From JBKDZP01 sp047971315 (lineage in GTDB: Bacteria > Bacillota_I > Bacilli_A > RF39 > UBA660), in contig JBKDZP010000002.1 in assembly GCA_047971315.1 (NCBI GenBank), positions 41,098 to 105,097 of the forward strand: a DNA stretch of 64,000 nucleotides, in the 5' to 3' direction. The position numbers and the translations under genes are program-made. The notes beneath the pieces were generated by a model. The model saw only the letters and a program-made list of their open reading frames with translations, had not been told where the DNA came from and ran no database searches. How positions within the stretch are numbered: the stretch's first letter is position 1; every line of letters starts with the position of its first letter. Below, piece by piece: positions 10,162-18,458 of the stretch.

Positions 10162-10174
10162 TGTCCTTTTTTTG
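10135..10174 (+). repeat. left copy of a 40-bp direct repeat flanking the prepilin cassette
   Basis: This copy contains the last codons of the NatB-like gene and its terminator. It matches 12087-12126 at 39 of 40 positions. The only difference (C/T at the base of the hairpin stem) keeps pairing by a G-U pair in the right copy. Confidence 0.95.
10153..10173 (+). terminator. rho-independent terminator overlapping the permease stop
   Basis: The stem AAGGAC/GTCCTT has a four-base loop and is followed by seven T. The stop codon TAA lies in the loop. Confidence 0.85.
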
Positions 10175-10329
10175 GTGGAAATTTCCAAACCGAGTGTATA
10201 AATAAATATTAAAGTAAGAAAATTTTCACTTTTTTTTTATATATTTAAAATTAATAAATAATAAATATATAAAAACTAGAATATAATAGCCTGAATTTAA
10301 ATTAAAGATAAATTTTTAATTCAAATTCA

Positions 10330-10358
10330 TTGTCAATTTATTAATATTGTGTTATTCT
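10330..10358 (+). promoter_or_regulatory. promoter of the prepilin/lectin-tail gene
   Basis: TTGTCA at 10330-10335 and TATTCT at 10353-10358 are separated by 17 bases. The upstream stretch 10175-10330 holds a hairpin followed by nine T (about 10216-10240) and otherwise only A/T-rich sequence; I see no gene in it. Confidence 0.6.
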
Positions 10359-10382
10359 AAAGTAGAAGATAGGAGTAGTAAA

Positions 10383-12032
10383 ATGAAGAATTATAATTTA
10401 AGACAACAAGGTTTTACTTTAATAGAGTTATTAGCAGTTATAGTAATATTAGCTGTAATAGCATTAATCGCTACACCAATGATATTAGGTGTAATAGATA
10501 CAGCAAAACATGGAGCTGCAGAATCAAGTGCACTAGGATTTGTAGATGCTATCGAAAAAACAGTAATATTAAAAATGATGGATGGTGAAGTAATGAAAGG
10601 TGATTATACCGTTGCTGAATTAAAAAATTCAGTATCATTTAAAGGAAATGGTCCTTCAAAAGGTAAAATTACTATATCTACAGTAGGTGAAGTTAGTAGT
10701 GCTACATTATGTATAAATAATTATAAAATTAGTTATGACGGTAAAAAGGCAGAAGTAGTAGAAACAAATTGTGATGATATGAGTGAAGTTTTAGAAAAAT
10801 ACACAGAAAGTATATTAAATGGAACAGATCCAGTATTAGGAACAAATATGATCCCAGTAATAATAGCAGATAATGGGGATGTAACATATGCAGATACTAA
10901 TACAAAATGGTATAACTATGCAAGTAAGGTATGGGCAAATGCTGTAATATTAATAGATTCACCATCTACAACATATGTAATTGGAGATACAATAATTGAA
11001 AATGATATAGAATCATACTTTGTATGGGTGCCAAGATATAAATATAAGTTATTTAATACAGGAGAGTACTCTGGATATATAACAGGTAAAAATTCAACAT
11101 CAAATGCACAAACAATAGAAATAGTTTTTGAAAGTAAAGATAAAACAGTATCAAATGGTACATTAGTGGGAAATTATCTAACACATGTAACATTTACTAC
11201 TTTAGATGTAAATGGTATGTGGGTAGGAAAATTTGAAACAGGATATGCTGGAGCAACAAGTATAGGTACAGCTCATGTAAATACTATAGATTCAAGTAAA
11301 ATAATAGTTAAACCAAATGTATATTCATGGAGATATAATACAGTATACAATATGTTTATGTCGGCATATAATTATGATACAACAAATGGTTCACATATGA
11401 TGAAAAATACAGAATGGGGAGCAGTATCATATCTATCAAGTTCAGTATATGGAATAAATAAAGAAGTAAATATAAATAATAATAGCTCATATTTAACAGG
11501 ATACAGTGCTGTAGAAGGTACAGATCAAAGTAAATTTTACGGAACATTTGAAGCTTCATCAGATATAACATTACCATATAATACAACAACAGGATATTTA
11601 GCAAGTACAACTGGAAATATATCAGGAATATATGATATGTCAGGTGGTGCACATGAATATATGGCATCATATATTAGTGGTCAATTAGGAAGTAGTGGAT
11701 TTGATACTACAACCATAGCAAATACAGATTATACAAAGTACTTAGATGTATATAATGCAAGTTCTACAATAGATTCTTATCAATATAGAATCTTAGGAGA
11801 CGCAACCGGAGAAATGGGACCATTCTATTATTATAAAGATGGAGATAATAATTATCGACGTCACAATGGATGGTACGCTGATGGTTCGAATTTCGTGGAG
11901 GCTTCGAACCCATGGTTCTATCGTGGAGGCAGTTTCTATTATGGAGTACTCGCTGGTCAGTTCTTCTTCGATAGGATTACAGGAGAAGGTATCCCTTACA
12001 TGGGCAGTCGCCTAGTACTCGCTATAAACTAA
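10383..12032 (+). CDS. prepilin-like surface protein with FGE/C-type-lectin-like variable C-terminus (putative DGR target)
   Basis: The 549-residue protein starts with a short basic leader and the methylation motif GFTLIELLAV near residue 11, followed by one hydrophobic helix, as in type IV pilins and type II pseudopilins. A pilin-like segment runs to about 130. It is followed by a long region with FGE-sulfatase/C-type-lectin features: WVPRYKYK, WVGKFETGYAGAT, KNTEWGAVSYLSS, GIYDMSGGAHEYMAS, and the tail PWFYRGG, AGQF and GSRLVLA. That tail is the arrangement of DGR variable proteins, in which the last 100-150 bases are diversified. The final 180 bases are richer in C/G-ending codons than the rest. 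I start at ATG 10383 (AGGAG at 10371-10375); the upstream in-frame TTG lies inside the promoter. No pilus assembly genes and no reverse transcriptase are in this window, so assembly and diversification would need trans-acting genes. Confidence 0.85.
   Translation: MKNYNLRQQGFTLIELLAVIVILAVIALIATPMILGVIDTAKHGAAESSALGFVDAIEKTVILKMMDGEVMKGDYTVAELKNSVSFKGNGPSKGKITISTVGEVSSATLCINNYKISYDGKKAEVVETNCDDMSEVLEKYTESILNGTDPVLGTNMIPVIIADNGDVTYADTNTKWYNYASKVWANAVILIDSPSTTYVIGDTIIENDIESYFVWVPRYKYKLFNTGEYSGYITGKNSTSNAQTIEIVFESKDKTVSNGTLVGNYLTHVTFTTLDVNGMWVGKFETGYAGATSIGTAHVNTIDSSKIIVKPNVYSWRYNTVYNMFMSAYNYDTTNGSHMMKNTEWGAVSYLSSSVYGINKEVNINNNSSYLTGYSAVEGTDQSKFYGTFEASSDITLPYNTTTGYLASTTGNISGIYDMSGGAHEYMASYISGQLGSSGFDTTTIANTDYTKYLDVYNASSTIDSYQYRILGDATGEMGPFYYYKDGDNNYRRHNGWYADGSNFVEASNPWFYRGGSFYYGVLAGQFFFDRITGEGIPYMGSRLVLAIN
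11850..12032 (+). other. candidate variable region at the 3' end of the lectin-tail gene
   Basis: Compared with the decayed paralogue, the invariant positions form a scaffold (W-Y, FV, PWF-R, LAG-F, TG, SR-VLA). The positions between them differ almost completely, often at codon positions 1 and 2 with C or T in position 3, as expected if the template carried AAC/AAT. The tract has an unusually high C/G content for this genome, which fits copying from a conserved template. No template repeat is present in the window. Confidence 0.5.
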
Positions 12033-12086
12033 AATCCTATATTTTGTCAGGACTTTGTTAAGTTAAGTGTGTAAATTTGTTAAGAT

Positions 12087-12126
12087 AAAATGTTTAAAGC
12101 AATGAAGGATTAATGTCCTTTTTTTG
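12087..12126 (+). repeat. right copy of the 40-bp direct repeat, with terminator
   Basis: This is a duplicate of the end of the NatB-like gene and its terminator (stem AAGGAT/GTCCTT with one G-U pair, 12105-12125). It lies 55 bases after the stop of the prepilin-like gene, where it would also serve as that gene's terminator. The next gene is yqfC. No reading frame for the permease exists upstream of this copy, so it is a remnant created by the insertion or duplication event. Confidence 0.93.
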
Positions 12127-12169
12127 TTATTAAATTACTATTTCTTTCATAAAATATAGTGGTGATTAA

Positions 12170-12409
12170 ATGCAACTAATAAATAAAGTAAGAAGTTATT
12201 TACTAGAAGATGAATTTAAAATGATCGTTTTAGAAAATAGAATTAATATTGTTAATTATACTAAAATTGGTCATTTTGATAATAGTAAAGTAGAAATTTA
12301 TCATAATGATGGAAAATTATTAATTCTGGGTAAAAATTTAGTTGTATCAAAACTAATCAAAGATGAAATTTTAATATCTGGTTTAATTAATAATATAGAA
12401 TTTAGGTGA
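12170..12409 (+). CDS. yqfC: sporulation protein YqfC
   Basis: A small (79-residue) YabP/YqfC-family protein. In Bacillus it is made in the mother cell under sigma-E and sits directly before yqfD, as here. The product is beta-rich, with the family pattern ILENRINIVNY...GHF..SKVEI...LLILG. The ATG follows a GTGGTGATTA ribosome binding site. It ends in TGA five bases before the yqfD start. Its presence supports a sporulating ancestor. Exact biochemical role is unknown. Confidence 0.85.
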   Translation: MQLINKVRSYLLEDEFKMIVLENRINIVNYTKIGHFDNSKVEIYHNDGKLLILGKNLVVSKLIKDEILISGLINNIEFR

Positions 12410-12414
12410 AATAT

Positions 12415-13584
12415 ATGGAAAATAAATGGATAAACTACTCAAAAAACAGATTACTTATCAAAATAACTGGAAAAAATATAAATAGATTTATTAGAAAAGT
12501 AATAGATAATAAAATAGATATATTACATATGAACTATATTAATTTTAAAGAAATTGAAATTTTAATTTATAAAAAAGATTATCAAAAATTAAAGGAAATT
12601 AAGACTATTTATGATATAGTAATATTAGATACCTTAGGTGTATCAAAAATTAAAAAATTTATATATAAAAATCAGTATTTTTTATTTTTTTTATTAATTG
12701 GAATTATTATATTTTATGGACTTGTAAATACTATATTTGAAATAGAAGTTATACATAGTAGTTCATCAATTAGAAATCTTATAAATGAAGAATTAAAGAA
12801 AGAAGGACTAAAAGTTTATACATTTAAAAAAAATTATAAAAAACTTCAAATAATTAAAGAAAATATTTTGAATAAATATAAAGATAAAATTGAATGGATT
12901 GAAATTGAAGAAGTTGGGACAAAATACATTGTAAGAGTAGAAGAAAGAATAATTACAATAGAAGAGTCACAAAAAAAATATCAAAATATAACTGCAAAAA
13001 AAGCAGCTATTCTAGTTAAAATAGATGCGAAAAGTGGTGAAATAATTAAAAATGTAAATGAATATGTAAAAAAAGGTGAAGTAGTAATTAGTGGTATAAT
13101 TAAATTATATGATGAAATTCAAGAATTTGTATCAGCACAAGGACAAATTTTTGGTGAAGTTTGGTATAAAGTACAAGTAGAATATCCACTTTATTATAAG
13201 GAAGAAAAAATAACAAATAATAAAAATAAAGTTTTAGTAATAAAGTTTTTGGGAAAAAATATAGAATTATTTAATTTTAATAAATATAAATTTAAAAATA
13301 TAGAAGAAAATATTTTGCTTCAGAGTAATTTAATACCTCTAAAATTAGTTTACGAAAAACAAACTGAAAAAGAAATTATTGAAGAAAATTTAACAATAGA
13401 AGAAGCTACAAATAAGGCAATTAAAGTAGCAACTTCAAAAATTGAAAGTAAACTTAGTGACAATGAAAAAATTATTTCAACAAAAAAATTGAAAGTTGAA
13501 CAAAATAATAGTAAAATAATAGTAGAAGTTTTCTTTGCTGTATGTGAAGACATCACTGATATTCAAGAAATTGTTACACAATAA
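12415..13584 (+). CDS. yqfD: sporulation protein YqfD
   Basis: This 389-residue protein of the YqfD family, required for efficient spore formation in Bacillus, has a cytoplasmic N-terminal part of about 85 residues, one strong transmembrane segment near 85-105 and an extracytoplasmic domain with the characteristic EIEEVGTKYIVRVEER and KKGEVVISG motifs. I start at ATG 12415 because AGGTGA lies six bases before it; the in-frame GTG 12406 overlaps yqfC. In Bacillus phoH and pgpH (yqfF) follow; here both are absent and a VanZ-like gene occupies the place. Confidence 0.88.
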   Translation: MENKWINYSKNRLLIKITGKNINRFIRKVIDNKIDILHMNYINFKEIEILIYKKDYQKLKEIKTIYDIVILDTLGVSKIKKFIYKNQYFLFFLLIGIIIFYGLVNTIFEIEVIHSSSSIRNLINEELKKEGLKVYTFKKNYKKLQIIKENILNKYKDKIEWIEIEEVGTKYIVRVEERIITIEESQKKYQNITAKKAAILVKIDAKSGEIIKNVNEYVKKGEVVISGIIKLYDEIQEFVSAQGQIFGEVWYKVQVEYPLYYKEEKITNNKNKVLVIKFLGKNIELFNFNKYKFKNIEENILLQSNLIPLKLVYEKQTEKEIIEENLTIEEATNKAIKVATSKIESKLSDNEKIISTKKLKVEQNNSKIIVEVFFAVCEDITDIQEIVTQ

Positions 13585-13601
13585 GATAAGCAGGTGATAA
13601 A

Positions 13602-14210
13602 ATGTTTGATGTAACTATCGTTAATATTATCTCGAATATATGGCCAATGGTAGTTATTATAACTGTAATTTTAACATCTATTAGAATTACACAAATAATG
13701 ATAAATAAAGAAAAAATAATCTTATACAAAGAATTATTAAAATTTGGTTTTATTGTTTATATTATAAGTCTTTTCTATGTTGTAACATTTCAAGATATTA
13801 TTTTTGGAACATCTAATTTTATTCCATTTAAAGAAGTGTTTAGATATGAGATATTAAGTAAATTATTTTTTAAAAATGTAATTGGCAATGTTATAATGTT
13901 TATTCCTTATGGATTTTTTATATCATATTTTTTGAATTTAAATAAAAAGAAATATGTATTTTATTTATGTTTAATAGTATCTTTAACTATTGAAGTAACA
14001 CAATTATTGATTGGCAGAGTTTTTGATGTTGATGATATAATGTTAAATATATTAGGTGGGTTTATAGGTTATTTTATTTATGATATAATTAATAATATAA
14101 AAGATAATTTGCCAAAAATTTTTAAAAAAGATTCATTATATAATTTTATCTCAATTGTGATATTATTTGGTATAATATTTTATGTGAGTCATTTACTAGG
14201 AGGAATTTAA
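13602..14210 (+). CDS. VanZ-family membrane protein
   Basis: A 202-residue integral membrane protein with five predicted helices and the VanZ pattern NFIPF near residue 73, NVIMFIPYGF near 96, IEVTQLLIGRVFDVDDIMLNILGG near 127-150. VanZ itself gives low-level teicoplanin resistance; most relatives have unknown roles in the cell envelope. The start has AGGTGATAAA. It lies between yqfD and ybeY with only a few bases between genes, so it belongs to the sporulation/ybeY operon. Confidence 0.85.
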   Translation: MFDVTIVNIISNIWPMVVIITVILTSIRITQIMINKEKIILYKELLKFGFIVYIISLFYVVTFQDIIFGTSNFIPFKEVFRYEILSKLFFKNVIGNVIMFIPYGFFISYFLNLNKKKYVFYLCLIVSLTIEVTQLLIGRVFDVDDIMLNILGGFIGYFIYDIINNIKDNLPKIFKKDSLYNFISIVILFGIIFYVSHLLGGI

Positions 14211-14651
14211 ATGTATGATATAATTAATGAAACAAATCAAGATTTAGAAGAATTAATAAATATTAAAAAAGTAATTGATAAATCTATTGAAATAGAACAA
14301 TTAGATAACATTGAGTTTAATATAATAATTGTAAATAATGAATACATTCACAATTTAAATAAACAATATAGAGGAATAGATAGACCAACAGATGTAATTT
14401 CTTTTGCTTTAGAAGATTTTAAAGATGTAAAATTAGAAAATTATCGAGTACTAGGTGATATATATATTTCTGTTGATAAGGCTAAATCACAGGCAATAGA
14501 TTATGGCCATTCGTTTGTAAGAGAAATATGTTTTCTAGCAGTTCATGGTTTTCTTCACTTATTAGGATATGATCATATGAATGAAAATGATGAAAAGATT
14601 ATGTTTGAACGTCAGGAGTTGATTTTAAATGAAGCCGGAATTACGAAATAA
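14211..14651 (+). CDS. ybeY: endoribonuclease YbeY (rRNA maturation)
   Basis: YbeY is a zinc-dependent single-strand endoribonuclease needed for 16S rRNA 3'-end processing and ribosome quality control. The 146-residue protein has the zinc motif HGFLHLLGYDH near residues 109-119 and the upstream block RPTDVISF. The start follows AGGAGGAATTTAA directly after the VanZ-like gene. Its 3' end overlaps dgkA by 23 bases. The gene order ybeY-dgkA-cdd-era matches other Bacilli. Confidence 0.96.
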   Translation: MYDIINETNQDLEELINIKKVIDKSIEIEQLDNIEFNIIIVNNEYIHNLNKQYRGIDRPTDVISFALEDFKDVKLENYRVLGDIYISVDKAKSQAIDYGHSFVREICFLAVHGFLHLLGYDHMNENDEKIMFERQELILNEAGITK

Positions 14652-15036
14652 AGATAGTGGAACAGCACTCGATAGATATAAAAAAAGCTTTTTTCATGCA
14701 ATTGATGGAATGATATATGCGTGGAAAAATGAACATAATATAATGATAATATTTTTTTTCACAATATTTATTATTATTTCAGGTTTTGTATTTAAAATAA
14801 ATTCTATGGAATGGTTATTTTGTATATTTGAAATAGAAGCAATAATTGTAGTGGAATTTATAAATTCCGCAATAGAAGCAATAGTTGATTTAGCTTCACC
14901 TAAAATACATCCACTAGCTAAAATAGCAAAAGATACAGCATCAAGTGCAACACTTATATTGTGTATATCCGCATTTGTAGGTGGAGTAGTTATATTTTTA
15001 CCAAAGGTAATAAATGTTTTAATGGAGGTTTTATGA
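14629..15036 (+). CDS. dgkA: undecaprenol/diacylglycerol kinase (DgkA family)
   Basis: A 135-residue membrane kinase with three helices. The signature EFINSAIEAIVDLASPK with HPLAKIAKDTASSATL near 85-115 is that of the Gram-positive DgkA family, which phosphorylates undecaprenol and so recycles the lipid carrier for wall synthesis. It starts inside ybeY and ends in an ATGA overlap with cdd, indicating translational coupling on both sides. Confidence 0.93.
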   Translation: MKPELRNKDSGTALDRYKKSFFHAIDGMIYAWKNEHNIMIIFFFTIFIIISGFVFKINSMEWLFCIFEIEAIIVVEFINSAIEAIVDLASPKIHPLAKIAKDTASSATLILCISAFVGGVVIFLPKVINVLMEVL

Positions 15037-15419
15037 AAGAAGAATTAAAAGAATTATTATATTATTCAAGAAGTAAATATTTTAGTTTTCCAGTATCATC
15101 AATTATTGTATGTACTAATGGAGAAAAATTTAGTGGTGTAAATGTTGAAACAGCATCACCAGCAGCTGGGTGCTGTGCTGAGAGAGTAGCATTGTATGCT
15201 GCTTTAAGTCATGGTAAAACAATTGATGATTTTAGTGAAATTCATATAATGAATAATACTGAATCTTATGTTTATCCTTGTTTTATTTGTAGACAAGCAT
15301 TAATGGAATATTGTCCACCATCTTTAAAAGTTATAACTTATAGTAAAGATTTTAAAAGCGATACAGTTTATTTGAAAGATTTATGTCCTTATCCTTTTGC
15401 GCAGAAAGATTTAAAATGA
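15033..15419 (+). CDS. cdd: cytidine deaminase
   Basis: Cdd hydrolyses cytidine or deoxycytidine to uridine in pyrimidine salvage. The 128-residue protein is the usual homotetrameric length. Zinc and catalytic residues are visible in CAERVALYAAL (Cys and the catalytic Glu) and PCFICRQ (two Cys). The start is ATG 15033 after GGAGGTTTT, overlapping the dgkA stop as ATGA. Its own stop TGA overlaps the era start in the same way. Confidence 0.95.
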   Translation: MKEELKELLYYSRSKYFSFPVSSIIVCTNGEKFSGVNVETASPAAGCCAERVALYAALSHGKTIDDFSEIHIMNNTESYVYPCFICRQALMEYCPPSLKVITYSKDFKSDTVYLKDLCPYPFAQKDLK

Positions 15420-16300
15420 GTAGTGGATTTGTTAGCTTAATTGGTCGACCAAACGCAGGCAAATCAACTTTATTAAATCAAATAGTAAAAACAAAAGTCG
15501 CAATTACTTCAAATAAACCACAAACAACTCGTAACGTAATTCAAGGAATTTATAATGAAGATGATACTCAAATTGTATTTGTGGATACTCCAGGTATTCA
15601 TAAACCAACACATAAATTAGGAACTTACCTTAACAGACAAGCATATTATAGTTTAGATTCTGTTGATATAGTAGTAATGGTAGTTGATGCATCAGAAAAA
15701 CTAGGTACTGGAGATATTTATGTTTTAGATAAAATTAAAGAGTCGAGAAAACCAGTTATTTTAGTATTAAATAAAATTGATAAATTATCTAAAGAACAAA
15801 TATTTAACAAAATAGTTGAATATAAAGATTTATATGAATTTAATGAAATTGTTCCAGTATCAGCATTCAAAGATAAAAATGTTAATACATTAATTTCAGT
15901 ATTAAAAAAATACTTAAAAGATGATTTTAAATATTTTGAAGACACTCAAATTAGTAATAAACCGTTAACTTTCTTGGTTTCAGAAATTGTTAGAGAAAAA
16001 GTATTTGAGTTAACTGAACAAGAAGTTCCACATTCACTTACTTGTGTATTAGAAAGCTTTGAAAAAAATAAGGACAATTATGTTATTAGAATAGCAATTA
16101 TAGTTGATAGAGAATCGCTAAAAAAGATAGTTATTGGTAAACAAGGTAGTAAGATAAAAGAAGTAGGAATTAGATCTAGAAAAGAAATAGAACAGTTATT
16201 AGGAAAAAAAGTATTTTTAGAAACATTTGTAAAGACAATTCCTAATTGGAGAGATAGAGAAAAATATTTGGCAGAATTTGGATTTCAAGATTTTGAATAA
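15416..16300 (+). CDS. era: GTPase Era (16S rRNA/30S assembly)
   Basis: Era is a GTPase that binds the 3' end of 16S rRNA and assists 30S maturation. The 294-residue protein has G1 GRPNAGKS near 9-16, switch-region PQTTRN, G3 DTPGIH, G4 NKID and a C-terminal KH domain with VIGKQGSKIKEVGIRSR. The start is ATG 15416 in the ATGA overlap with cdd; the longer frame into cdd is rejected. The era-yqzL-recO order is conserved. Confidence 0.97.
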   Translation: MSSGFVSLIGRPNAGKSTLLNQIVKTKVAITSNKPQTTRNVIQGIYNEDDTQIVFVDTPGIHKPTHKLGTYLNRQAYYSLDSVDIVVMVVDASEKLGTGDIYVLDKIKESRKPVILVLNKIDKLSKEQIFNKIVEYKDLYEFNEIVPVSAFKDKNVNTLISVLKKYLKDDFKYFEDTQISNKPLTFLVSEIVREKVFELTEQEVPHSLTCVLESFEKNKDNYVIRIAIIVDRESLKKIVIGKQGSKIKEVGIRSRKEIEQLLGKKVFLETFVKTIPNWRDREKYLAEFGFQDFE

Positions 16301-16341
16301 TCATTTATACTAACCTCATTATATTATTAAGAGGTGAATTT

Positions 16342-16464
16342 ATGAATAAAGAAATGTTATGGAATCTTTTTTCTCAAACTGGTAAAATTGAATACTATTT
16401 AAAGTATAAAGAAATGAGTCGTGAAAAAGATGGAAAGAATAATAAACGTAGGCAAAACTTATAA
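16342..16464 (+). CDS. yqzL: YqzL-like small protein
   Basis: A 40-residue protein with the core MLWNLFSQTGKIEYYLKYKE, which resembles Bacillus YqzL (a short protein encoded between era and recO). The ATG follows AGAGGTGAATTT. The function of the family is unknown. It overlaps the next gene by about 35 bases in another frame. Confidence 0.75.
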   Translation: MNKEMLWNLFSQTGKIEYYLKYKEMSREKDGKNNKRRQNL

Positions 16465-16675
16465 ACATTTCAAAGGACAATTATATAAAGTATTATTTAT
16501 GGCGTATGATAGTGAAGCAACAGATGAAAATGGTCCAGGTGAGGTAGTAGTTTATGAAGCATTATATGGAAAACATTTAATTTGGACAAGACCTTATGAT
16601 TTGTTTAATTCGTTTGTAGATAAAGAAACTTATCCAGATAGTGATCAAACATATAGTTTTGAACAGGTTGACTAA
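16430..16675 (+). CDS. DUF1653-family protein
   Basis: An 81-residue protein with the DUF1653 pattern: VGKTYKHFKGQLYKVL, ...EVVVYEALYG...WTRPYDLF. The family is often annotated as a small beta-rich protein of unknown function, and its core resembles a short SH3-like barrel. I start at ATG 16430; the upstream in-frame GTG 16421 would add three residues. It lies three bases before recO and overlaps yqzL, so the three are co-translated. Confidence 0.85.
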   Translation: MERIINVGKTYKHFKGQLYKVLFMAYDSEATDENGPGEVVVYEALYGKHLIWTRPYDLFNSFVDKETYPDSDQTYSFEQVD

Positions 16676-16678
16676 AAA

Positions 16679-17410
16679 ATGGAAAGAGAAATAAGTGGAA
16701 TAATAGTTAGCGAATTAACATATTCAGAATCTAGCAAAATAATTAAAATAATTACTGAAGATGGAATTATTAGTTGTATAGCAAAAGGTGCAAGAGGATT
16801 AAAAAGTGAATTAAGAGCAACTTCAACTAAACTAACATATGCTAAATTTAATATAATTTATAAAAAAGATAAGTTATCTACTTTAATTAGTATGGATGTT
16901 ATAAATATTTTTAAAAAAATCAAAAAAGATATTGATAAAATTAGCTATGCTAGTTTTATGGTTGAACTAGCAACTCAAGTAATAATGCAAAATCAAGATA
17001 AAGAGATAATTAATATTTTAATTTCTTCTATAATAAAACTTGATGAAGGATTTGATCATGTTGTAATTACAAATATTTTAGAACTAAAATTCTTAGATTA
17101 TTTAGGTGTAATGCCAGTAGTTGATTGTTGTGCAATTTGTGGTAGTAAATCATCAATTTCAACACTTGCTGCTTTATCTGGAGGTTATGTTTGTAAAAAT
17201 TGTATAACAAATGAAAAAATTGTTAATGAAAAAACAATAAAATTAATTAGAATGTTTTATTATGTAGATATTTCAAAAATAGATAAATTAGAAATTTCTT
17301 CCAATATTAAAAAAGAAATTAATGAATTTCTTGATAATTACTATGAAAAATATACTGGTTTATATTTAAAAAGTAAAACATTTTTAAATAATTTAAATAA
17401 AATAAAGTAG
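16679..17410 (+). CDS. recO: DNA repair protein RecO
   Basis: RecO helps load RecA on single-stranded DNA with RecR and anneals complementary strands. The 243-residue protein has an N-terminal OB fold (TYSESSKIIKIITEDGI) and a C-terminal zinc cluster, CAIC near 157 and CKNC near 178. The start has no clear ribosome binding site and follows the DUF1653 stop after three bases, so it probably depends on coupling. Confidence 0.93.
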   Translation: MEREISGIIVSELTYSESSKIIKIITEDGIISCIAKGARGLKSELRATSTKLTYAKFNIIYKKDKLSTLISMDVINIFKKIKKDIDKISYASFMVELATQVIMQNQDKEIINILISSIIKLDEGFDHVVITNILELKFLDYLGVMPVVDCCAICGSKSSISTLAALSGGYVCKNCITNEKIVNEKTIKLIRMFYYVDISKIDKLEISSNIKKEINEFLDNYYEKYTGLYLKSKTFLNNLNKIK

Positions 17411-17418
17411 GTGGAATT

Positions 17419-17859
17419 ATGAATGATTATATTTATTTAATTTGTCCTTTTGTAACTTTAGTTATTTGTCAAATAATTAAGTTTATAACAGAAACAATAA
17501 CAACAAAAACAATTAATATTGCAAGATTATTTAATGGAAGTGGTGGAATGCCAAGTAGTCATACTTCGTTTTCGGCTTCTTTAATGACTCTTATAGGTTT
17601 AAGACTTGGATTTGATAGTGTTTTATTCGCAATTACTTTAATTTTTACTTTTATAATATCATATGATGCAATGGGAGTTAGATGGGAAAGTGGAGAACAA
17701 GCAAAAGCTATAAATTCAATTTATAAAGATTTACTTGTTGCTAAACCAAAGGAAGGATTTCAAATTCTTAAAGAAAGGTTGGGCCATCAGCCAATTGAAG
17801 TTTTTGGAGGAATGATACTTGGAATATTAGTAGGTTTAATTTTTAACTTATATTTATAA
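17419..17859 (+). CDS. divergent PAP2/DUF212 family membrane protein (YuiD-like)
   Basis: A 146-residue membrane protein with about four helices and the DUF212 core MPSSHTSFSASLMTLIGLR near 42-60 and YDAMGVRWESGEQA near 82-95. The family is distantly related to acid phosphatase/VanZ-type lipid phosphatases. Its substrate is unknown. The start follows GTAGGTGGAATT, eight bases after recO. Confidence 0.85.
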   Translation: MNDYIYLICPFVTLVICQIIKFITETITTKTINIARLFNGSGGMPSSHTSFSASLMTLIGLRLGFDSVLFAITLIFTFIISYDAMGVRWESGEQAKAINSIYKDLLVAKPKEGFQILKERLGHQPIEVFGGMILGILVGLIFNLYL

Positions 17860-17912
17860 AAATGCTATTACATATTTTCTAAAAGTTTGATATCATTATA
17901 GTTGTGATAAAA

Positions 17913-18458
17913 ATGGATATAGTAGATGAAATTAAAAAATCTTTAGATGAAAATAAAAATTTAACACCAGATGTTAAAACAGATATATTTGAACTTTCAA
18001 TTTTATTTCATAATAAATACCCCGAAGTTAGTTTAGAAAAATTAACTAATAATTTAAAGACTTTACAAATAATAAAGTCAAACAAATTTATTAACAAAAG
18101 AGTATCAAAATATAACTTTAAGGAAAATGTGTTAGAATTTAATATTGATGAAATTAATAAAGAATATGATATGAAACATGTATTGATGGCAGAACTATTA
18201 GAAGTAATAACTAATAATGGAGAACAAACTGGTTTTAATTTAAATGATAAGTTTATCGCATTACAAGTTGGATATAAAGAAATTATTACAAATAATTTAG
18301 TTGGTAATAATGGTGATTTTATCCCTAATGAAGATGAATATGTATCTGCTAATCTAATTTTAATGTTAATTGGAGAAGAAGTTATTTTCAATTCATTTTT
18401 CAAAAATGATACTAAAACTATTACTGAAGCTTTATTAAAAGGAGGAATGATTATTTAA
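17913..18458 (+). CDS. hypothetical protein
   Basis: I do not recognise this soluble 181-residue protein. Residues 20-60 look helical; around 90-125 there is a segment MKHVLMAELLEVITNN followed by GFNLNDKFIALQVGYKEIITNN, loosely like a metallopeptidase-type helix but without HEXXH. I start at ATG 17913 (GTGATAAAA before it is the common ribosome binding site here) rather than GTG 17904. It ends where the next small gene begins (TAATG overlap). Confidence 0.65.
   Translation: MDIVDEIKKSLDENKNLTPDVKTDIFELSILFHNKYPEVSLEKLTNNLKTLQIIKSNKFINKRVSKYNFKENVLEFNIDEINKEYDMKHVLMAELLEVITNNGEQTGFNLNDKFIALQVGYKEIITNNLVGNNGDFIPNEDEYVSANLILMLIGEEVIFNSFFKNDTKTITEALLKGGMII

Noticed and set aside
11356..11670. 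104-codon minus-strand ORF inside the lectin-tail gene
   Set aside because: Antisense shadow with no ribosome binding site and skewed Tyr/Leu/His composition.
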